DNA of 64,000 nt, from NCBI RefSeq assembly GCF_001712795.1, contig NZ_KV757553.1, forward strand, positions 29,821 to 93,820. The letters are read 5' to 3'. Source of the DNA: Nostoc sp. KVJ20 (GTDB lineage Bacteria > Cyanobacteriota > Cyanobacteriia > Cyanobacteriales > Nostocaceae). Numbering within the stretch: the stretch's first letter is position 1; the number at the start of each line of letters is the position of its first letter. Shown here piece by piece: positions 44,349 through 53,420 of this stretch. Under the pieces are notes generated by a model, which was given only the letters and a program-made list of their open reading frames with translations, made no database searches and was not told the origin of the DNA. Made by a program: the position numbers and the translations under genes.

Positions 44349-44938
44349 ACATCTCCAGGTTGTAAACGTTTGGCGGAAATTTTGGAAGATTTATCTCATG
44401 GTAGTGTCAATCGTTTCCTTTTAAGGGAAAGGTATGAACCCAAGGATTTATTTAATGAAGTAAAGCCGTACATCAATTTAACAGGCGGTACTTTAAGTGG
44501 AGACGATACAGTTATTGACAAGCCTTATAGTGACCCGCATTTAACAGAGTTAATTGGTTATTTTGGGTATGGAAAGCATCATCGTATAGTTAAAGTAATT
44601 CAATTAATTACTTTGTATTACACCGACCTGTTAGGTAAATCTGTGCCCATAAATTATCAAATATATAACAAACAAGAAGGGAAAACAAAAAATGATTATT
44701 TAAGAGAAATGATTGCTGAAGTTTTGGCTTGGGGATTACAGCCGAAGACGGTGACTACAGATGCTTGGTATTCCAGTCGCGAAAATCTAAGATTTATTAG
44801 GGAAAAGGGATTAGGACTTTTCATGGGCATAGCAAATAATCATTCTTCATTAGTTAGGTGCTGTTACTTTCACGATTGTTTTGGGAATCCTGTAGTTGTA
44901 TACCCACCAAATTTGTTAATCTCTCAGCTTAGGTAGGC
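44349..44938 (+). pseudogene. Transposase fragment (IS701/IS4-like DDE)
   Basis: The frame reads TSPGCKRLAEILEDLSHGSV, PKDLFNEVKPYINLTGGTL, SGDDTVIDKPYSDPH (first Asp), YGKHHRIVKVIQLITLYYTD and VTTDAWYSSRENLRFIR (second Asp). This is the N-terminal and central part of a Nostoc-type DDE transposase. Both ends are missing: there is no start before the first helix, and after GLGLFMGIANNHSS the similarity ends, well before the catalytic Glu. No terminal repeats were found. It is a dead fragment. Confidence 0.82.
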
Positions 44939-44944
44939 TTATTT

Positions 44945-45586
44945 ATGCAACTCATCACCTCGTTAGATATTAGAAATTCAGAATATTTATCAAAAAATCG
45001 CCTTATCAGTTACCATCACCAGTTGCGTCTAATTTTTTCGCTGGGTAATCAAGTAAAAAACGTTCTGGAAATTGGGATTTTTAATTCTCTGTTAACAGAC
45101 ATCCTGAAGAATAATGGATACAACGTCTCTACTGCTGATGTTGACCCCAGCCTCAAGCCAGAAATAATTTTGGATTTGACTACAGATTTTTCCTTACCAA
45201 AAGATAAATTTGATGCAATTGTCCTGTTTCAAGTGCTGGAACACTTCCCCTACGAACAGTCAGAAGAAGCATTGAGAAAACTTGCTATTGCAACTAAGAA
45301 ATTTTTGGTGATTTCGATTCCCTATTGCACTCAATACCTCTCGTTTCAGGTGAAAACTTCTTTCTCAGGCAGACCAAGGCATTTACTATTCAATGTGCCA
45401 AAATTCTGGAGTACAACACCAGTCTGTGACGAACACTGCTGGGAAATGGGTTTAAAAGGATATCCGAAAACGCGGATTTTAAACTCTGTTGCCAAAGCTG
45501 GGTTAACTGTTAAGCAAGAATTTATCGATCCCACTTATCCATACCATTATTTTTTGCTGTTGGAGAAGAATTCTAGTAATACTTAA
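44945..45586 (+). CDS. Class I SAM-dependent methyltransferase
   Basis: The 213-residue protein has a Rossmann methyltransferase fold: VLEIGIFNSLLTDILKNNGY is motif I, in a weaker E-x-G form. VSTADVDPSLKPEIILDL carries the acidic residue binding ribose. FDAIVLFQVLEHFPYEQSEE is motif IV with the typical LEH. The acceptor is unknown; family members methylate small molecules or sugars. It starts just after the transposase fragment, so it may have arrived with mobile DNA. AGGTAGG about ten bases before the ATG may serve as a ribosome binding site. Confidence 0.82.
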   Translation: MQLITSLDIRNSEYLSKNRLISYHHQLRLIFSLGNQVKNVLEIGIFNSLLTDILKNNGYNVSTADVDPSLKPEIILDLTTDFSLPKDKFDAIVLFQVLEHFPYEQSEEALRKLAIATKKFLVISIPYCTQYLSFQVKTSFSGRPRHLLFNVPKFWSTTPVCDEHCWEMGLKGYPKTRILNSVAKAGLTVKQEFIDPTYPYHYFLLLEKNSSNT

Positions 45587-45808
45587 ACAGCAATCTGTGG
45601 GGAGTGGGGAGTCGGAAGTAGGGGAATCCGAATCAGAAAATGGCGGCAAACTATGCTCAAGAAACGAGCGATCGCCTAAGCTATGCTTTTAAAATCCTAA
45701 TTGGTATCATGCCCTTCTGTGTTCTCCGGGTTTATCCTGGAAAACAGATGGCTAGGTTGTATTACCTACTATCATCATTTCAGATACTAACATCGAAAAC
45801 TACCAATT

Positions 45809-47794
45809 ATGCTAGAACAAGGCACTATCAGTATTCATACTGAGAATATTTTCCCGATCATTAAGAAGTCGCTTTACTCAGACCACCAAATCTTCTTGCG
45901 GGAACTGGTATCCAACGCTGTAGACGCCATCCAAAAGCTAAAAATGGTATCCCGCGCCGGCGATTATGCTGGAGATATCGGCGAACCAGAAATTGAAATT
46001 GCCATTGACAAAGATAAGAAAACTCTATCCATCTCCGATAACGGTATCGGGATGACCGCAGATGAAGTTAAGAAATATATCAATCAGGTTGCCTTCTCTA
46101 GTGCTGAAGAATTTATTCATAAATATGAAGGCAAATCAGATCAACCGATAATCGGCCACTTTGGTCTTGGTTTCTACTCTTCCTTCATGGTGGCGCAAAA
46201 GGTAGAAATTGATACCCTCTCTTATCAAGAAGGGGCGCAAGCGGTTCACTGGACTTGTGATGGTTCGCCAGCTTTTACTCTCGAAGAATCTTCCCGGACA
46301 ACTCGCGGTACTACTATTATTCTCAGTCTGCAAGGGGAAGAAGAGGAATTTCTCGAATCAGCACGAATCAAGAATCTTGTCAAGACATACTGCGACTTCT
46401 TGCCAGTCCCAATTAAACTAGACGGCGAAGTAGTAAATAAGCAAAAAGCACCGTGGCGAGAGTCTCCAAGTAATCTGACTCAAGAAGATTATTTAGAGTT
46501 TTATCGCTACCTGTATCCTTTTCAAGAAGAACCGCTGTTATGGGTACATTTAAATACAGACTATCCCTTTATCATCAACGGAATTCTGTATTTCCCCAAA
46601 ATGCGACCGGATGTAGATGTTACCAAAGGGCAGATCAAGCTATTTTGCAATCAAGTTTTCGTTAGCGACAACTGCGAAGAAATTATCCCGCAATTTTTGA
46701 TGCCGATGCGGGGTGTGATTGATAGCACCGATATTCCCCTAAACGTATCGCGCAGTGCCTTGCAAGGCGATCGCACCGTGAAGCGAATTGGTGATTACAT
46801 TGCCAAAAAAGTAGGCGATCGCCTCAAAGAACTCTTCCGCGATAACCGCGAACAATACATTAGCGCCTGGAAAGACCTCGGCACCTTTGTAAAATTCGGC
46901 GTTCTCAACGACGAGAAATTCAAAAAACAAATCGAAGATATCATCGTCTTCCGCACCACCGCCAAGCTGACAGAAAAAGTTGCTGCTGAAACACCAGTGG
47001 TTGAAGTCCAGTCTTCAGACGGCGATGCTTGGCAAGATGTCACTCCTTCACCCAGTTCTGACTCAGCACCCATAGCTCCCTATACTACGCTGAAAGAGTA
47101 TCTAGAACGCAACAAAGAACGCAACGAAAACCGGGTTTTCTACAGCACTGATGGAGCAACCCAAGCTACATACATAGAACTGCACAAAAATCAAGGCTTG
47201 GAAGTCCTGTTTATGGACTCCTTTATTGACACCCACTTTATCAACTTCCTAGAACGGGAATATCAGGATGTCAAGTTTACGCGGGTAGACTCAGACTTAG
47301 ATAATACCCTGCTGGAACAAGATAAAGATAAGGAAATTGTCGATCCCAAGACGAATAAAACCCGGAGTGAGACAATCAAAGAGTTATTTGAGAAATCTCT
47401 CAACAAACCCAAACTCAACATCCGTACCGAAGCCTTGAAATCAGACGATCCTCAAGGAACACCACCTGCGATCGTGCTTTTACCAGAGATTCTCCGTCGT
47501 ATGCGGGAAATGAGCGCCATGATGCAGCAGCAAACAGCAGAGTTTCCCGAAGACCACATTTTGTTGGTAAATACTGCTCACCCACTGATTCAAAATCTGG
47601 CAAATATTAACCAAGGTAGTATCATTCAAGGTGACGGTGAATCGCCTACAAATCAGTTAGTCAACTTGATTTGTCAACACGTTTACGATTTAGCGCTGAT
47701 GTCTCAGAAAGGATTTGACGCTGAGGGAATGAAATCCTTCGTCGAGCGATCGAATGACGTACTCACCAAGCTGACGGAACAAGCGAGTAAATAG
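45809..47794 (+). CDS. htpG: Molecular chaperone HtpG (Hsp90)
   Basis: HtpG is the bacterial Hsp90, an ATP-dependent dimeric chaperone needed in cyanobacteria under heat and high light. The 661-residue length is normal for the group. The N-terminal GHKL domain has LRELVSNAVDAIQKLK (N-box), LSISDNGIGMTADEV (G1) and GHFGLGFYSSFMVA (G2). The middle domain has PLNVSRSALQGD with the catalytic Arg. The C-terminal dimer domain ends in a helical region. The ATG at 45809 begins the conserved start LEQGTISIHTENIFP. No neighbouring chaperone gene is present. Confidence 0.96.
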   Translation: MLEQGTISIHTENIFPIIKKSLYSDHQIFLRELVSNAVDAIQKLKMVSRAGDYAGDIGEPEIEIAIDKDKKTLSISDNGIGMTADEVKKYINQVAFSSAEEFIHKYEGKSDQPIIGHFGLGFYSSFMVAQKVEIDTLSYQEGAQAVHWTCDGSPAFTLEESSRTTRGTTIILSLQGEEEEFLESARIKNLVKTYCDFLPVPIKLDGEVVNKQKAPWRESPSNLTQEDYLEFYRYLYPFQEEPLLWVHLNTDYPFIINGILYFPKMRPDVDVTKGQIKLFCNQVFVSDNCEEIIPQFLMPMRGVIDSTDIPLNVSRSALQGDRTVKRIGDYIAKKVGDRLKELFRDNREQYISAWKDLGTFVKFGVLNDEKFKKQIEDIIVFRTTAKLTEKVAAETPVVEVQSSDGDAWQDVTPSPSSDSAPIAPYTTLKEYLERNKERNENRVFYSTDGATQATYIELHKNQGLEVLFMDSFIDTHFINFLEREYQDVKFTRVDSDLDNTLLEQDKDKEIVDPKTNKTRSETIKELFEKSLNKPKLNIRTEALKSDDPQGTPPAIVLLPEILRRMREMSAMMQQQTAEFPEDHILLVNTAHPLIQNLANINQGSIIQGDGESPTNQLVNLICQHVYDLALMSQKGFDAEGMKSFVERSNDVLTKLTEQASK

Positions 47795-47859
47795 TGCTGA
47801 GTGGGGCATTGGACATTGAAAAGAGGCAGAGGGGAAGAACTTAGTGTAAACTTCTCCTC

Positions 47860-47937
47860 TGCTCCCCTGCTCCCCTGCCTCCCCTGCTCCCCTGCCTCCC
47901 CTGCTCCCTCATCTCCCTCATCTCCCCACTTCTGCTG
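47860..47937. repeat. CCCCTGCTCC-type tandem repeats
   Basis: Units such as CTCCCCTGCCTCCC and CATCTCCCT follow each other between htpG and rpmB. Low-complexity STRR-type array. Confidence 0.8.
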
Positions 47938-47992
47938 CCTAAGACCTAAAATGGAAAGGCTGTATTAAAATAACAATCTGGAGATAGTAGCT

Positions 47993-48229
47993 ATGTCCCG
48001 TCGCTGTGAACTAACTGGTAAGAAGGCAAATAACGCTTTTTCTGTTTCTCACTCCCACCGTCGTACAAAACGCCTTCAACACGCTAATCTGCAAGACAAG
48101 CGTGTTTGGTGGGAAGGCGGAAATCGCTGGGTGAGATTAAAGCTGTCTACTAAAGCAATTAAAACCCTACAAACTAATGGGTTAGAAGCAATGGCAAAAG
48201 AAGCTGGCATTAACCTAAATCATTACTAA
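47993..48229 (+). CDS. rpmB: 50S ribosomal protein L28
   Basis: L28 is a small basic protein of the large ribosomal subunit. The 78-residue length is exact for cyanobacteria. The start [20 protein letters not shown] and [18 protein letters not shown] are the family signature. GGAG ten bases before the ATG gives the start. It is a single gene here. A hairpin follows about 55 bases after the stop. Confidence 0.97.
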   Translation: MSRRCELTGKKANNAFSVSHSHRRTKRLQHANLQDKRVWWEGGNRWVRLKLSTKAIKTLQTNGLEAMAKEAGINLNHY

Positions 48230-48283
48230 ATAATGTGGATTTCATAACCCAAAGCTTTCGTTGGGTGAAATACTAGGTAATTT

Positions 48284-48315
48284 GTAGGGTAGCACACCTA
48301 GCTGTGCTACCCTAC
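48284..48315. terminator. Stem-loop downstream of rpmB
   Basis: GTAGGGTAGCACA pairs with TGTGCTACCCTAC around a 6-base loop. Possible rpmB terminator, without a strong U-run. Confidence 0.55.
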
Positions 48316-48343
48316 TGCTTTGTCTAGCTAATTTTGAGGGATT

Positions 48344-48634
48344 TTAGTAATTTTCTGTTACCCAATCAATACGATCCTTTCCCCAAAATCTTTCGCCTTC
48401 CACTATCCAGGTTGGCACTCTAGGACAAGCAAATTGTTCATGATAGAACTCATATTTGATTTCTGAAAAAACTCAGTACAACTAAAAAGCCTTCTTGACT
48501 ATTGCCTATTGCCTATTGCCTGCCTACGCAAATTAGTTCAGAAATCAAAGCGGATTCCTATATTCTGCTAAAGCTGCTACTAATTCTAGAATGCGATCGC
48601 CATTCAGCCCACCATCATTTGCACTAAATTAACT
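48344..48634 (-). pseudogene. DsbA/HCCA-isomerase-like C-terminal remnant, interrupted
   Basis: On the minus strand one piece reads SANDGGLNGDRILELVAALA and ends EYRNPL. A second reads KYEFYHEQFACPRVPTWIVE and ends GERFWGKDRIDWVTENY with a stop at 48344. The VPTWIVxGERFWGxDRxDWV pattern matches the C-terminus of thioredoxin-fold DsbA/2-hydroxychromene-2-carboxylate isomerase proteins. The pieces are separated by a 95-base segment (48455-48549). It is flanked by the 13-base inverted repeat TTTGATTTCTGAA and contains TTGCCTA heptamers. Only the tail of the ancestral protein is left. Confidence 0.5.
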
Positions 48635-48651
48635 CGCTATTTTGATTGATA

Positions 48652-49320
48652 TTAAACTTGGCTTTTCACCCATTGGCGAAATTCTTTAACTAATTCCAAA
48701 TAATCTTTTTCTCCCACCTGCTCTAAGAAATTAGAAATCTCTGTTAGAGGCAGATTAGGAAATACTAAACTCTGTTCAACAGATATATATTTCTGATTTT
48801 GTAAAATGTTAATACTAAAATAACTACCATCATATCGCCAGATTTCAGGTACACCCATATCAGCATAGACTTCAAAGCGATTTTTAGAACTGCTAGTAAT
48901 ATCAATTTCCACTACCAAATCTGGTGGCGGATCTTGTTGCAAGTTAATTCTTTTTTTGCCTCTAATTATATTGATATTTTCAATATAAAAGCATTCATCT
49001 GGTTCTGCGCCACTAAGCTCTGGACGTTTGAAAGTAGTAGAACCAAGGGGGTCGATTCTAACGTCTAATTCTTCTCCTAGAGTTTCGACAAATCGACCTA
49101 ATACTTTTTTGTATCGTTCATGTTCAGGTGAAGGAACCATGATTTCTAGAGTCCCTCGATTATAAGTAAGCCGGAGGCGGCGACTAGCACTAAGTTCAGT
49201 TAGCAACTTTTCATAAGTTTGCCAACTGATACCCGATAGGTGGACGATTTCTGTGGGTTGAAGCAGTATGTTGCTAGCCATAGCGATATTTGATGTAGGT
49301 TCTCGCTGTACAATAGCCAT
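48652..49320 (-). CDS. Uma2-family (DUF820) putative restriction endonuclease
   Basis: The protein has 222 residues from the ATG at 49320, chosen because GAGGG lies six bases upstream. Uma2 proteins have a PD-(D/E)XK nuclease fold and are very abundant in cyanobacteria; their target is unknown. ISWQTYEKLLTELSASRRLR is the family start. PDLVVEIDITSSSKNRFEVY carries the acidic residues, and MGVPEIWRYDG the conserved end of the core. No methylase partner is adjacent. Role in defence is uncertain. Confidence 0.88.
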   Translation of the reverse strand: MAIVQREPTSNIAMASNILLQPTEIVHLSGISWQTYEKLLTELSASRRLRLTYNRGTLEIMVPSPEHERYKKVLGRFVETLGEELDVRIDPLGSTTFKRPELSGAEPDECFYIENINIIRGKKRINLQQDPPPDLVVEIDITSSSKNRFEVYADMGVPEIWRYDGSYFSINILQNQKYISVEQSLVFPNLPLTEISNFLEQVGEKDYLELVKEFRQWVKSQV

Positions 49321-49496
49321 TCTTACCCTCACTGTACTTTAAGCTGAATCTTCTTTAAAGGAAGGTGTCTGGTTGCTACAGTCGCGGTGAAAAATACTAA
49401 GCTGGTAAATAGCACGTTAAAACTTTAGCGGAAATTCAGAATCGCATTCATCGGCGGTTTAGAATTCCCCATTGGCGAACTACCTGTAATTACATT

Positions 49497-50960
49497 ATGT
49501 TTGATGCATTATCTGACCGTTTAGAATCCGCCTGGAAAAAACTGCGGGGACAGGACAAAATTTCTCAATCCAATATTCAAGATGCATTGCGCGAAGTGCG
49601 CCGCGCCTTGTTGGAAGCAGATGTCAATCTCCAGGTAGTCAAAGATTTTATTAGCGAAGTCGAAGCCAAGGCACAGGGAGCCGAGGTGATTACCGGCGTG
49701 CGACCTGACCAACAGTTCATCAAAATTGTTCATGATGAATTGGTGCAGGTAATGGGAGAAGAAAATGTTCCCATCGCAGAAGCCCCAGAACAGCCTACTA
49801 TTGTGTTGATGGCTGGGTTGCAAGGTACTGGTAAAACCACAGCTACCGCTAAGTTAGCTTTACATCTGAGAAAATTAGAGCGTAGCTGTTTGTTGGTGGC
49901 GACAGACGTATATCGCCCAGCCGCGATCGATCAGTTGCTAACGTTGGGTAAACAAATTGACGTACCAGTATTTGAACTAGGAAGCGACGCCGATCCCGTA
50001 GAAATTGCCCGACAAGGTGTAGAACGCGCTAGGGCAGAAGGCGTAAATACAGTAATTATTGATACTGCTGGTCGTCTGCAAATTGACGAAGACATGATGG
50101 CGGAATTAGCCCGCATCAAAGCAACTGTCCAACCCCATGAAACTCTTCTGGTGGTGGACGCGATGACTGGTCAAGAGGCTGCAAATCTTACCCGCACCTT
50201 CCATGAGCAGATCGGAATTACTGGGGCGATTCTCACCAAGATGGATGGTGATAGCCGTGGTGGTGCAGCGCTTTCGGTGCGAAAGATTTCGGGAGCGCCA
50301 ATTAAATTTGTGGGCGTGGGTGAGAAAGTCGAGGCACTGCAACCCTTTTATCCCGATCGCATGGCATCGCGGATTTTGGGAATGGGCGATGTGCTAACTC
50401 TGGTAGAAAAAGCCCAAGAAGAGTTTGATTTAGCCGATGCCGAGAAAATGCAGGAGAAAATCCTGTCAGCGAAGTTTGACTTTACTGACTTTCTCAAGCA
50501 GTTGCGAATGCTGAAGAACATGGGTTCTCTGGGAGGCTTCATCAAGATGATCCCAGGGATGAACAAGCTTTCAGACGATCAGCTAAAGCAGGGAGAAACC
50601 CAACTAAAGCGCTGTGAAGCCATGATTAACTCCATGACTCGCCAAGAACGCCATGACCCCGATTTATTAGCCAGTTCTCCCAGTCGGCGGCGGCGGATTG
50701 CTGCTGGCTCCGGCTATAGAGAGTCAGATGTGACAAAACTGGTGGGTGATTTCCAAAAAATGCGATCGCTCATGCAGCAAATGGGTCAAGGTGGCTTCCC
50801 TGGAATGCCGGGAATGTTTGGCGGCGGCGGTATGGGCAACGCCTTCGCTGGTGCTGGTAATCGTCCCCCAGCCCCCGGATGGCGTGGCTATGGTGGCGAT
50901 GCAGGCGCGAAAAAGAAAAAACCCAAAGATAAAAAGAAAAAAGGCTTCGGCAATCTTTAA
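49497..50960 (+). CDS. ffh: Signal recognition particle protein Ffh
   Basis: Ffh (SRP54) binds signal sequences and SRP RNA and brings ribosomes to the membrane. The 487-residue protein has the N-domain (FDALSDRLESAWKKLRGQ), the GTPase G-domain with GLQGTGKTTATAKLA (about 106), DTAGRLQIDEDMM and TKMDGDSRGGAALS. The Met-rich M-domain follows with LKNMGSLGGFIKMIPGMNKL and RRRRIAAGSG. A Gly/Met-rich tail and Lys-rich end (KKKKPKDKKKKGF) complete it. It leads the group ffh-rpsP-KH-phoH. Confidence 0.97.
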   Translation: MFDALSDRLESAWKKLRGQDKISQSNIQDALREVRRALLEADVNLQVVKDFISEVEAKAQGAEVITGVRPDQQFIKIVHDELVQVMGEENVPIAEAPEQPTIVLMAGLQGTGKTTATAKLALHLRKLERSCLLVATDVYRPAAIDQLLTLGKQIDVPVFELGSDADPVEIARQGVERARAEGVNTVIIDTAGRLQIDEDMMAELARIKATVQPHETLLVVDAMTGQEAANLTRTFHEQIGITGAILTKMDGDSRGGAALSVRKISGAPIKFVGVGEKVEALQPFYPDRMASRILGMGDVLTLVEKAQEEFDLADAEKMQEKILSAKFDFTDFLKQLRMLKNMGSLGGFIKMIPGMNKLSDDQLKQGETQLKRCEAMINSMTRQERHDPDLLASSPSRRRRIAAGSGYRESDVTKLVGDFQKMRSLMQQMGQGGFPGMPGMFGGGGMGNAFAGAGNRPPAPGWRGYGGDAGAKKKKPKDKKKKGFGNL

Positions 50961-50963
50961 TTA

Positions 50964-51050
50964 TTGGGCATGGGGCATGGGGCATGGAGTATTGGTAATT
51001 TACAAATGACTAATGACCAATGACAAATGACTAATGACCAATGACTAATA
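50964..51050. repeat. GGGCATG and TGACTAA/TGACAAA heptamer arrays
   Basis: Four GGGCATG-type units are followed by about seven TGACCAA/TGACAAA/TGACTAA units between ffh and rpsP. STRR type. Confidence 0.85.
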
Positions 51051-51214
51051 GCAGCAAATGCTAGGCAGTGCTAAAATTAGCATTTCGACCTCAGAATTTA
51101 TCAGCAGAGGAAACTAACCCTCAATTTCTCGGCAGCAGCCAGATTTAGGTTACTTCCTCACCAATTAGTTGCTAACTAATATCTAACAACCAACGGGAGA
51201 ACGATTCTTCAACC

Positions 51215-51475
51215 ATGATCAAACTGCGCTTGAAGCGATTCGGTAAAAAGCGGGAAGCAAGTTACCGCATTGTCGCCATTAACAACCTTGCTCGCCGCGA
51301 TGGCCGTCCCCTAGAAGAGTTGGGATTCTATAACCCCAGAACTGATGAAGTGCGACTAGACGTTCCCGGTATCGTCAAGCGACTACAACAAGGCGCTCAA
51401 CCCACTGACACCGTTCGTCGCATTCTAGTAAAAGCTAATGTTTTTGAGCAGGTCAGTGCAACAGCCGCATCATAA
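51215..51475 (+). CDS. rpsP: 30S ribosomal protein S16
   Basis: S16 is a small basic protein of the 30S subunit. The 86-residue product begins [20 protein letters not shown] and includes [17 protein letters not shown], the family signature. The gene overlaps the start of the next, KH-domain gene by about 20 bases, so the two are translationally coupled. It is downstream of ffh. Confidence 0.97.
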   Translation: MIKLRLKRFGKKREASYRIVAINNLARRDGRPLEELGFYNPRTDEVRLDVPGIVKRLQQGAQPTDTVRRILVKANVFEQVSATAAS

Positions 51476-51872
51476 TTTCGGAACAAAACTCCCAACAGCT
51501 AGCCCCAACTATGTTGATCTGGTTCGGTTTTTGGTGCAGCCGTTTCTGGAATCCCCAGAGACATTAAGCGTCGATTGTGAAATTTCTCAGACCCTCAACC
51601 GGGTTTGGGTTCGCATCGCTTTTGAAAGCACAGATAAAGGAAAAGTGTTTGGTCGAGGGGGACGCAATATTCAGGCGATTCGTACAGTAATTGCGGCAGC
51701 CGCAGCCGCAGCTGGGCAATCAACATACCTGGATATCTACGGCAGCACCACTCCGGGCCGCGAGGGTATGTCTTTTGATGAAGAGACAGAAGAGCGATCG
51801 CCACCGCCGACTAGGAGAGAACCGCGTGCAAACGATGGGCCTAAACCCATTGTTAAACCACGCCTCCGCTAG
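51456..51872 (+). CDS. KH-domain RNA-binding protein (KhpA/YlqC-like)
   Basis: The product has 138 residues from the GTG at 51456, which lies in the end of rpsP; an ATG at 51438 is an alternative. [18 protein letters not shown] opens a single KH domain, and [18 protein letters not shown] contains the G-x-x-G RNA-binding loop (GRGG). A disordered Pro/Arg-rich tail follows ([16 protein letters not shown]). KhpA proteins bind many RNAs and are linked to ribosome assembly and cell-size control. The rpsP-khpA pair is widespread in bacteria. Confidence 0.88.
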   Translation: MQQPHHNFGTKLPTASPNYVDLVRFLVQPFLESPETLSVDCEISQTLNRVWVRIAFESTDKGKVFGRGGRNIQAIRTVIAAAAAAAGQSTYLDIYGSTTPGREGMSFDEETEERSPPPTRREPRANDGPKPIVKPRLR

Positions 51873-52304
51873 GTTGAAACTAGAGAGCAAATCTGAGCGG
51901 TTGTAGTCACTTCCGCTCAGAATTTTTGTAAAGATGAAAAGTCAAAAGGGCGAATAGAATTCGCAGCTACACAAACATAGACGCTTTGCGGCTTCCGCAG
52001 GGTAGTCCGCCTCCGCGGACTAAGGATAAATCCAATTCGCAATTCGCAATGGGCTAACGCCCCGCTCTGCTAACGCAATTAAACTCAGACAGGCACTTCA
52101 GGATGGGGTTTTTACCTAATCTTGAGATACAAGGATTTTTTCGCCCACTATTCCACTCGCTTTTAACTAATATTCGTCACCCACTCATACAGAATTCATA
52201 CTGAATACTGAATTCTGAATTCTGAATACTGAATTCTGAATTCTGAATACTGAATTCTTCTTAAAAAAAGCATAATTTCGCCGTTAGCGAGAAAATATTA
52301 ACCT
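51873..52304. other. Intergenic region between the KH gene and phoH
   Basis: A G/C-rich dispersed repeat (GCTTCCGCAGGGTAGTCCGC, near 51985-52015) and GGGCTAACGCCCCGC are followed by a copy of the TCCTGAATTC family made of five GAATTCT/GAATACT units (52187-52262). No gene was seen. Confidence 0.6.
52187..52262. repeat. TCCTGAATTC-family array
   Basis: ACTGAATTCTGAATTCTGAA and repeats of GAATACTGAATTCT end in TTCTTCTT. This is the boundary also seen at 29521 and 32505 and, in reverse, at 936. Confidence 0.75.
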
Positions 52305-53294
52305 TTGTCAAACACAGATCCTCACCAATTAAGAAATACTATGGCAGGTGCCTTAACAATTCAGCTGCCGAATGTTCCCAGTGCGATCGCTCTTGCAGGA
52401 GATGGAGAAGAAAATCTCAAAATTTTATCTCGGCAAACAGGAGCTACTTTAGTGCTACGCGGACAGGAATTAGTGATTTCTGGTACCGAAGGGCAAATTG
52501 ATCTGGCTTCTCGATTAGTGCGATCGCTGGAAGGCCTCTGGATTAAAGGCAATAACATCACCAGTGCTGATATTTTAACAGCCCGTCAAGCCATAGATAG
52601 CGATCGGCAAGGGGAACTGCAAGACTTACAGCGAGATGTCCTCGCCAAAAGTCGTCGGGGTGAAGAAGTCCGTGCCAAAACCTTCCGCCAGCGTCAATAT
52701 ATCGACGCACTCCGTAGACGTGATCTTACCTTTGGGATTGGCCCTGCTGGTACCGGCAAGACTTATCTCGCTGTTGTTGTCGCCGTCCAAGCACTCCTTG
52801 CTAACCAAGTTGAAAAGCTAATTTTAACTCGCCCTGCCGTCGAAGCCGGCGAAAAACTTGGCTTTTTGCCTGGAGACTTACAGCAGAAAGTTAATCCCTA
52901 TCTTCGCCCACTTTATGATGCTATTTATGAATTCATCGACCCAGAAAAAGTACCCAGTTTAATGGAACGCGGTGTGATTGAAGTCGCACCACTCGCCTAT
53001 ATGCGGGGACGCACTCTCAATAACGCTTTTATAATTGTCGATGAAGCTCAAAATACTACACCCGCTCAGATGAAAATGGTTTTGACTCGTTTGGGTTTCC
53101 GTTCGCGGATGGTGATTACAGGCGACATGACACAAACTGATTTACCACTTCATCAACAATCGGGTTTAGGAGTGGCTTTACAAATTTTAAAACACGTTGA
53201 AGGCATTGCCTTTTGCGAATTTACTCAAAAAGATGTCGTCCGCCATCCTCTAGTTCAGCGCATTGTTGCGGCTTATGAACAATATGAAAAATAG
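52305..53294 (+). CDS. PhoH-family ATPase
   Basis: The 329-residue protein (317 from an ATG at 52341) has a KH-like N-terminal region (LKILSRQTGATLVLRGQEL) and a P-loop ATPase core. GPAGTGKTYLAVVVA is Walker A near residue 146, IIVDEAQNTTP is Walker B, and ITGDMTQTDLP is sensor-like. PhoH/YbeZ proteins are RNA helicase-like ATPases that act with YbeY in rRNA maturation. The start is open between TTG 52305 and ATG 52341, neither with a good ribosome binding site. Position after ffh, rpsP and KH fits a translation-related role. Confidence 0.9.
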   Translation: MSNTDPHQLRNTMAGALTIQLPNVPSAIALAGDGEENLKILSRQTGATLVLRGQELVISGTEGQIDLASRLVRSLEGLWIKGNNITSADILTARQAIDSDRQGELQDLQRDVLAKSRRGEEVRAKTFRQRQYIDALRRRDLTFGIGPAGTGKTYLAVVVAVQALLANQVEKLILTRPAVEAGEKLGFLPGDLQQKVNPYLRPLYDAIYEFIDPEKVPSLMERGVIEVAPLAYMRGRTLNNAFIIVDEAQNTTPAQMKMVLTRLGFRSRMVITGDMTQTDLPLHQQSGLGVALQILKHVEGIAFCEFTQKDVVRHPLVQRIVAAYEQYEK

Positions 53295-53420
53295 GGATTG
53301 GGAATGGGGCATGGGGCATGGGGCATTGGGCATTGGGTATTAGTTAGGAATCATCGTCTAACCAACGACAAATGACAAATGACAAATGACAAATGACAAA
53401 TGACAAAGGACAAATGACAA
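53293..53420. repeat. GGGCATG and TGACAAA heptamer arrays reaching a start codon
   Basis: GGGCATG/GGGCATT units are followed by at least eight TGACAAA/GGACAAA units. The last unit runs directly into the ATG at 53421. STRR type. Confidence 0.9.

Noticed and set aside
45640..45843. Open reading frame of 67 codons before htpG
   Set aside because: It overlaps the htpG start, has no family similarity or ribosome binding site, and contains a HIP1 octamer typical of intergenic DNA.
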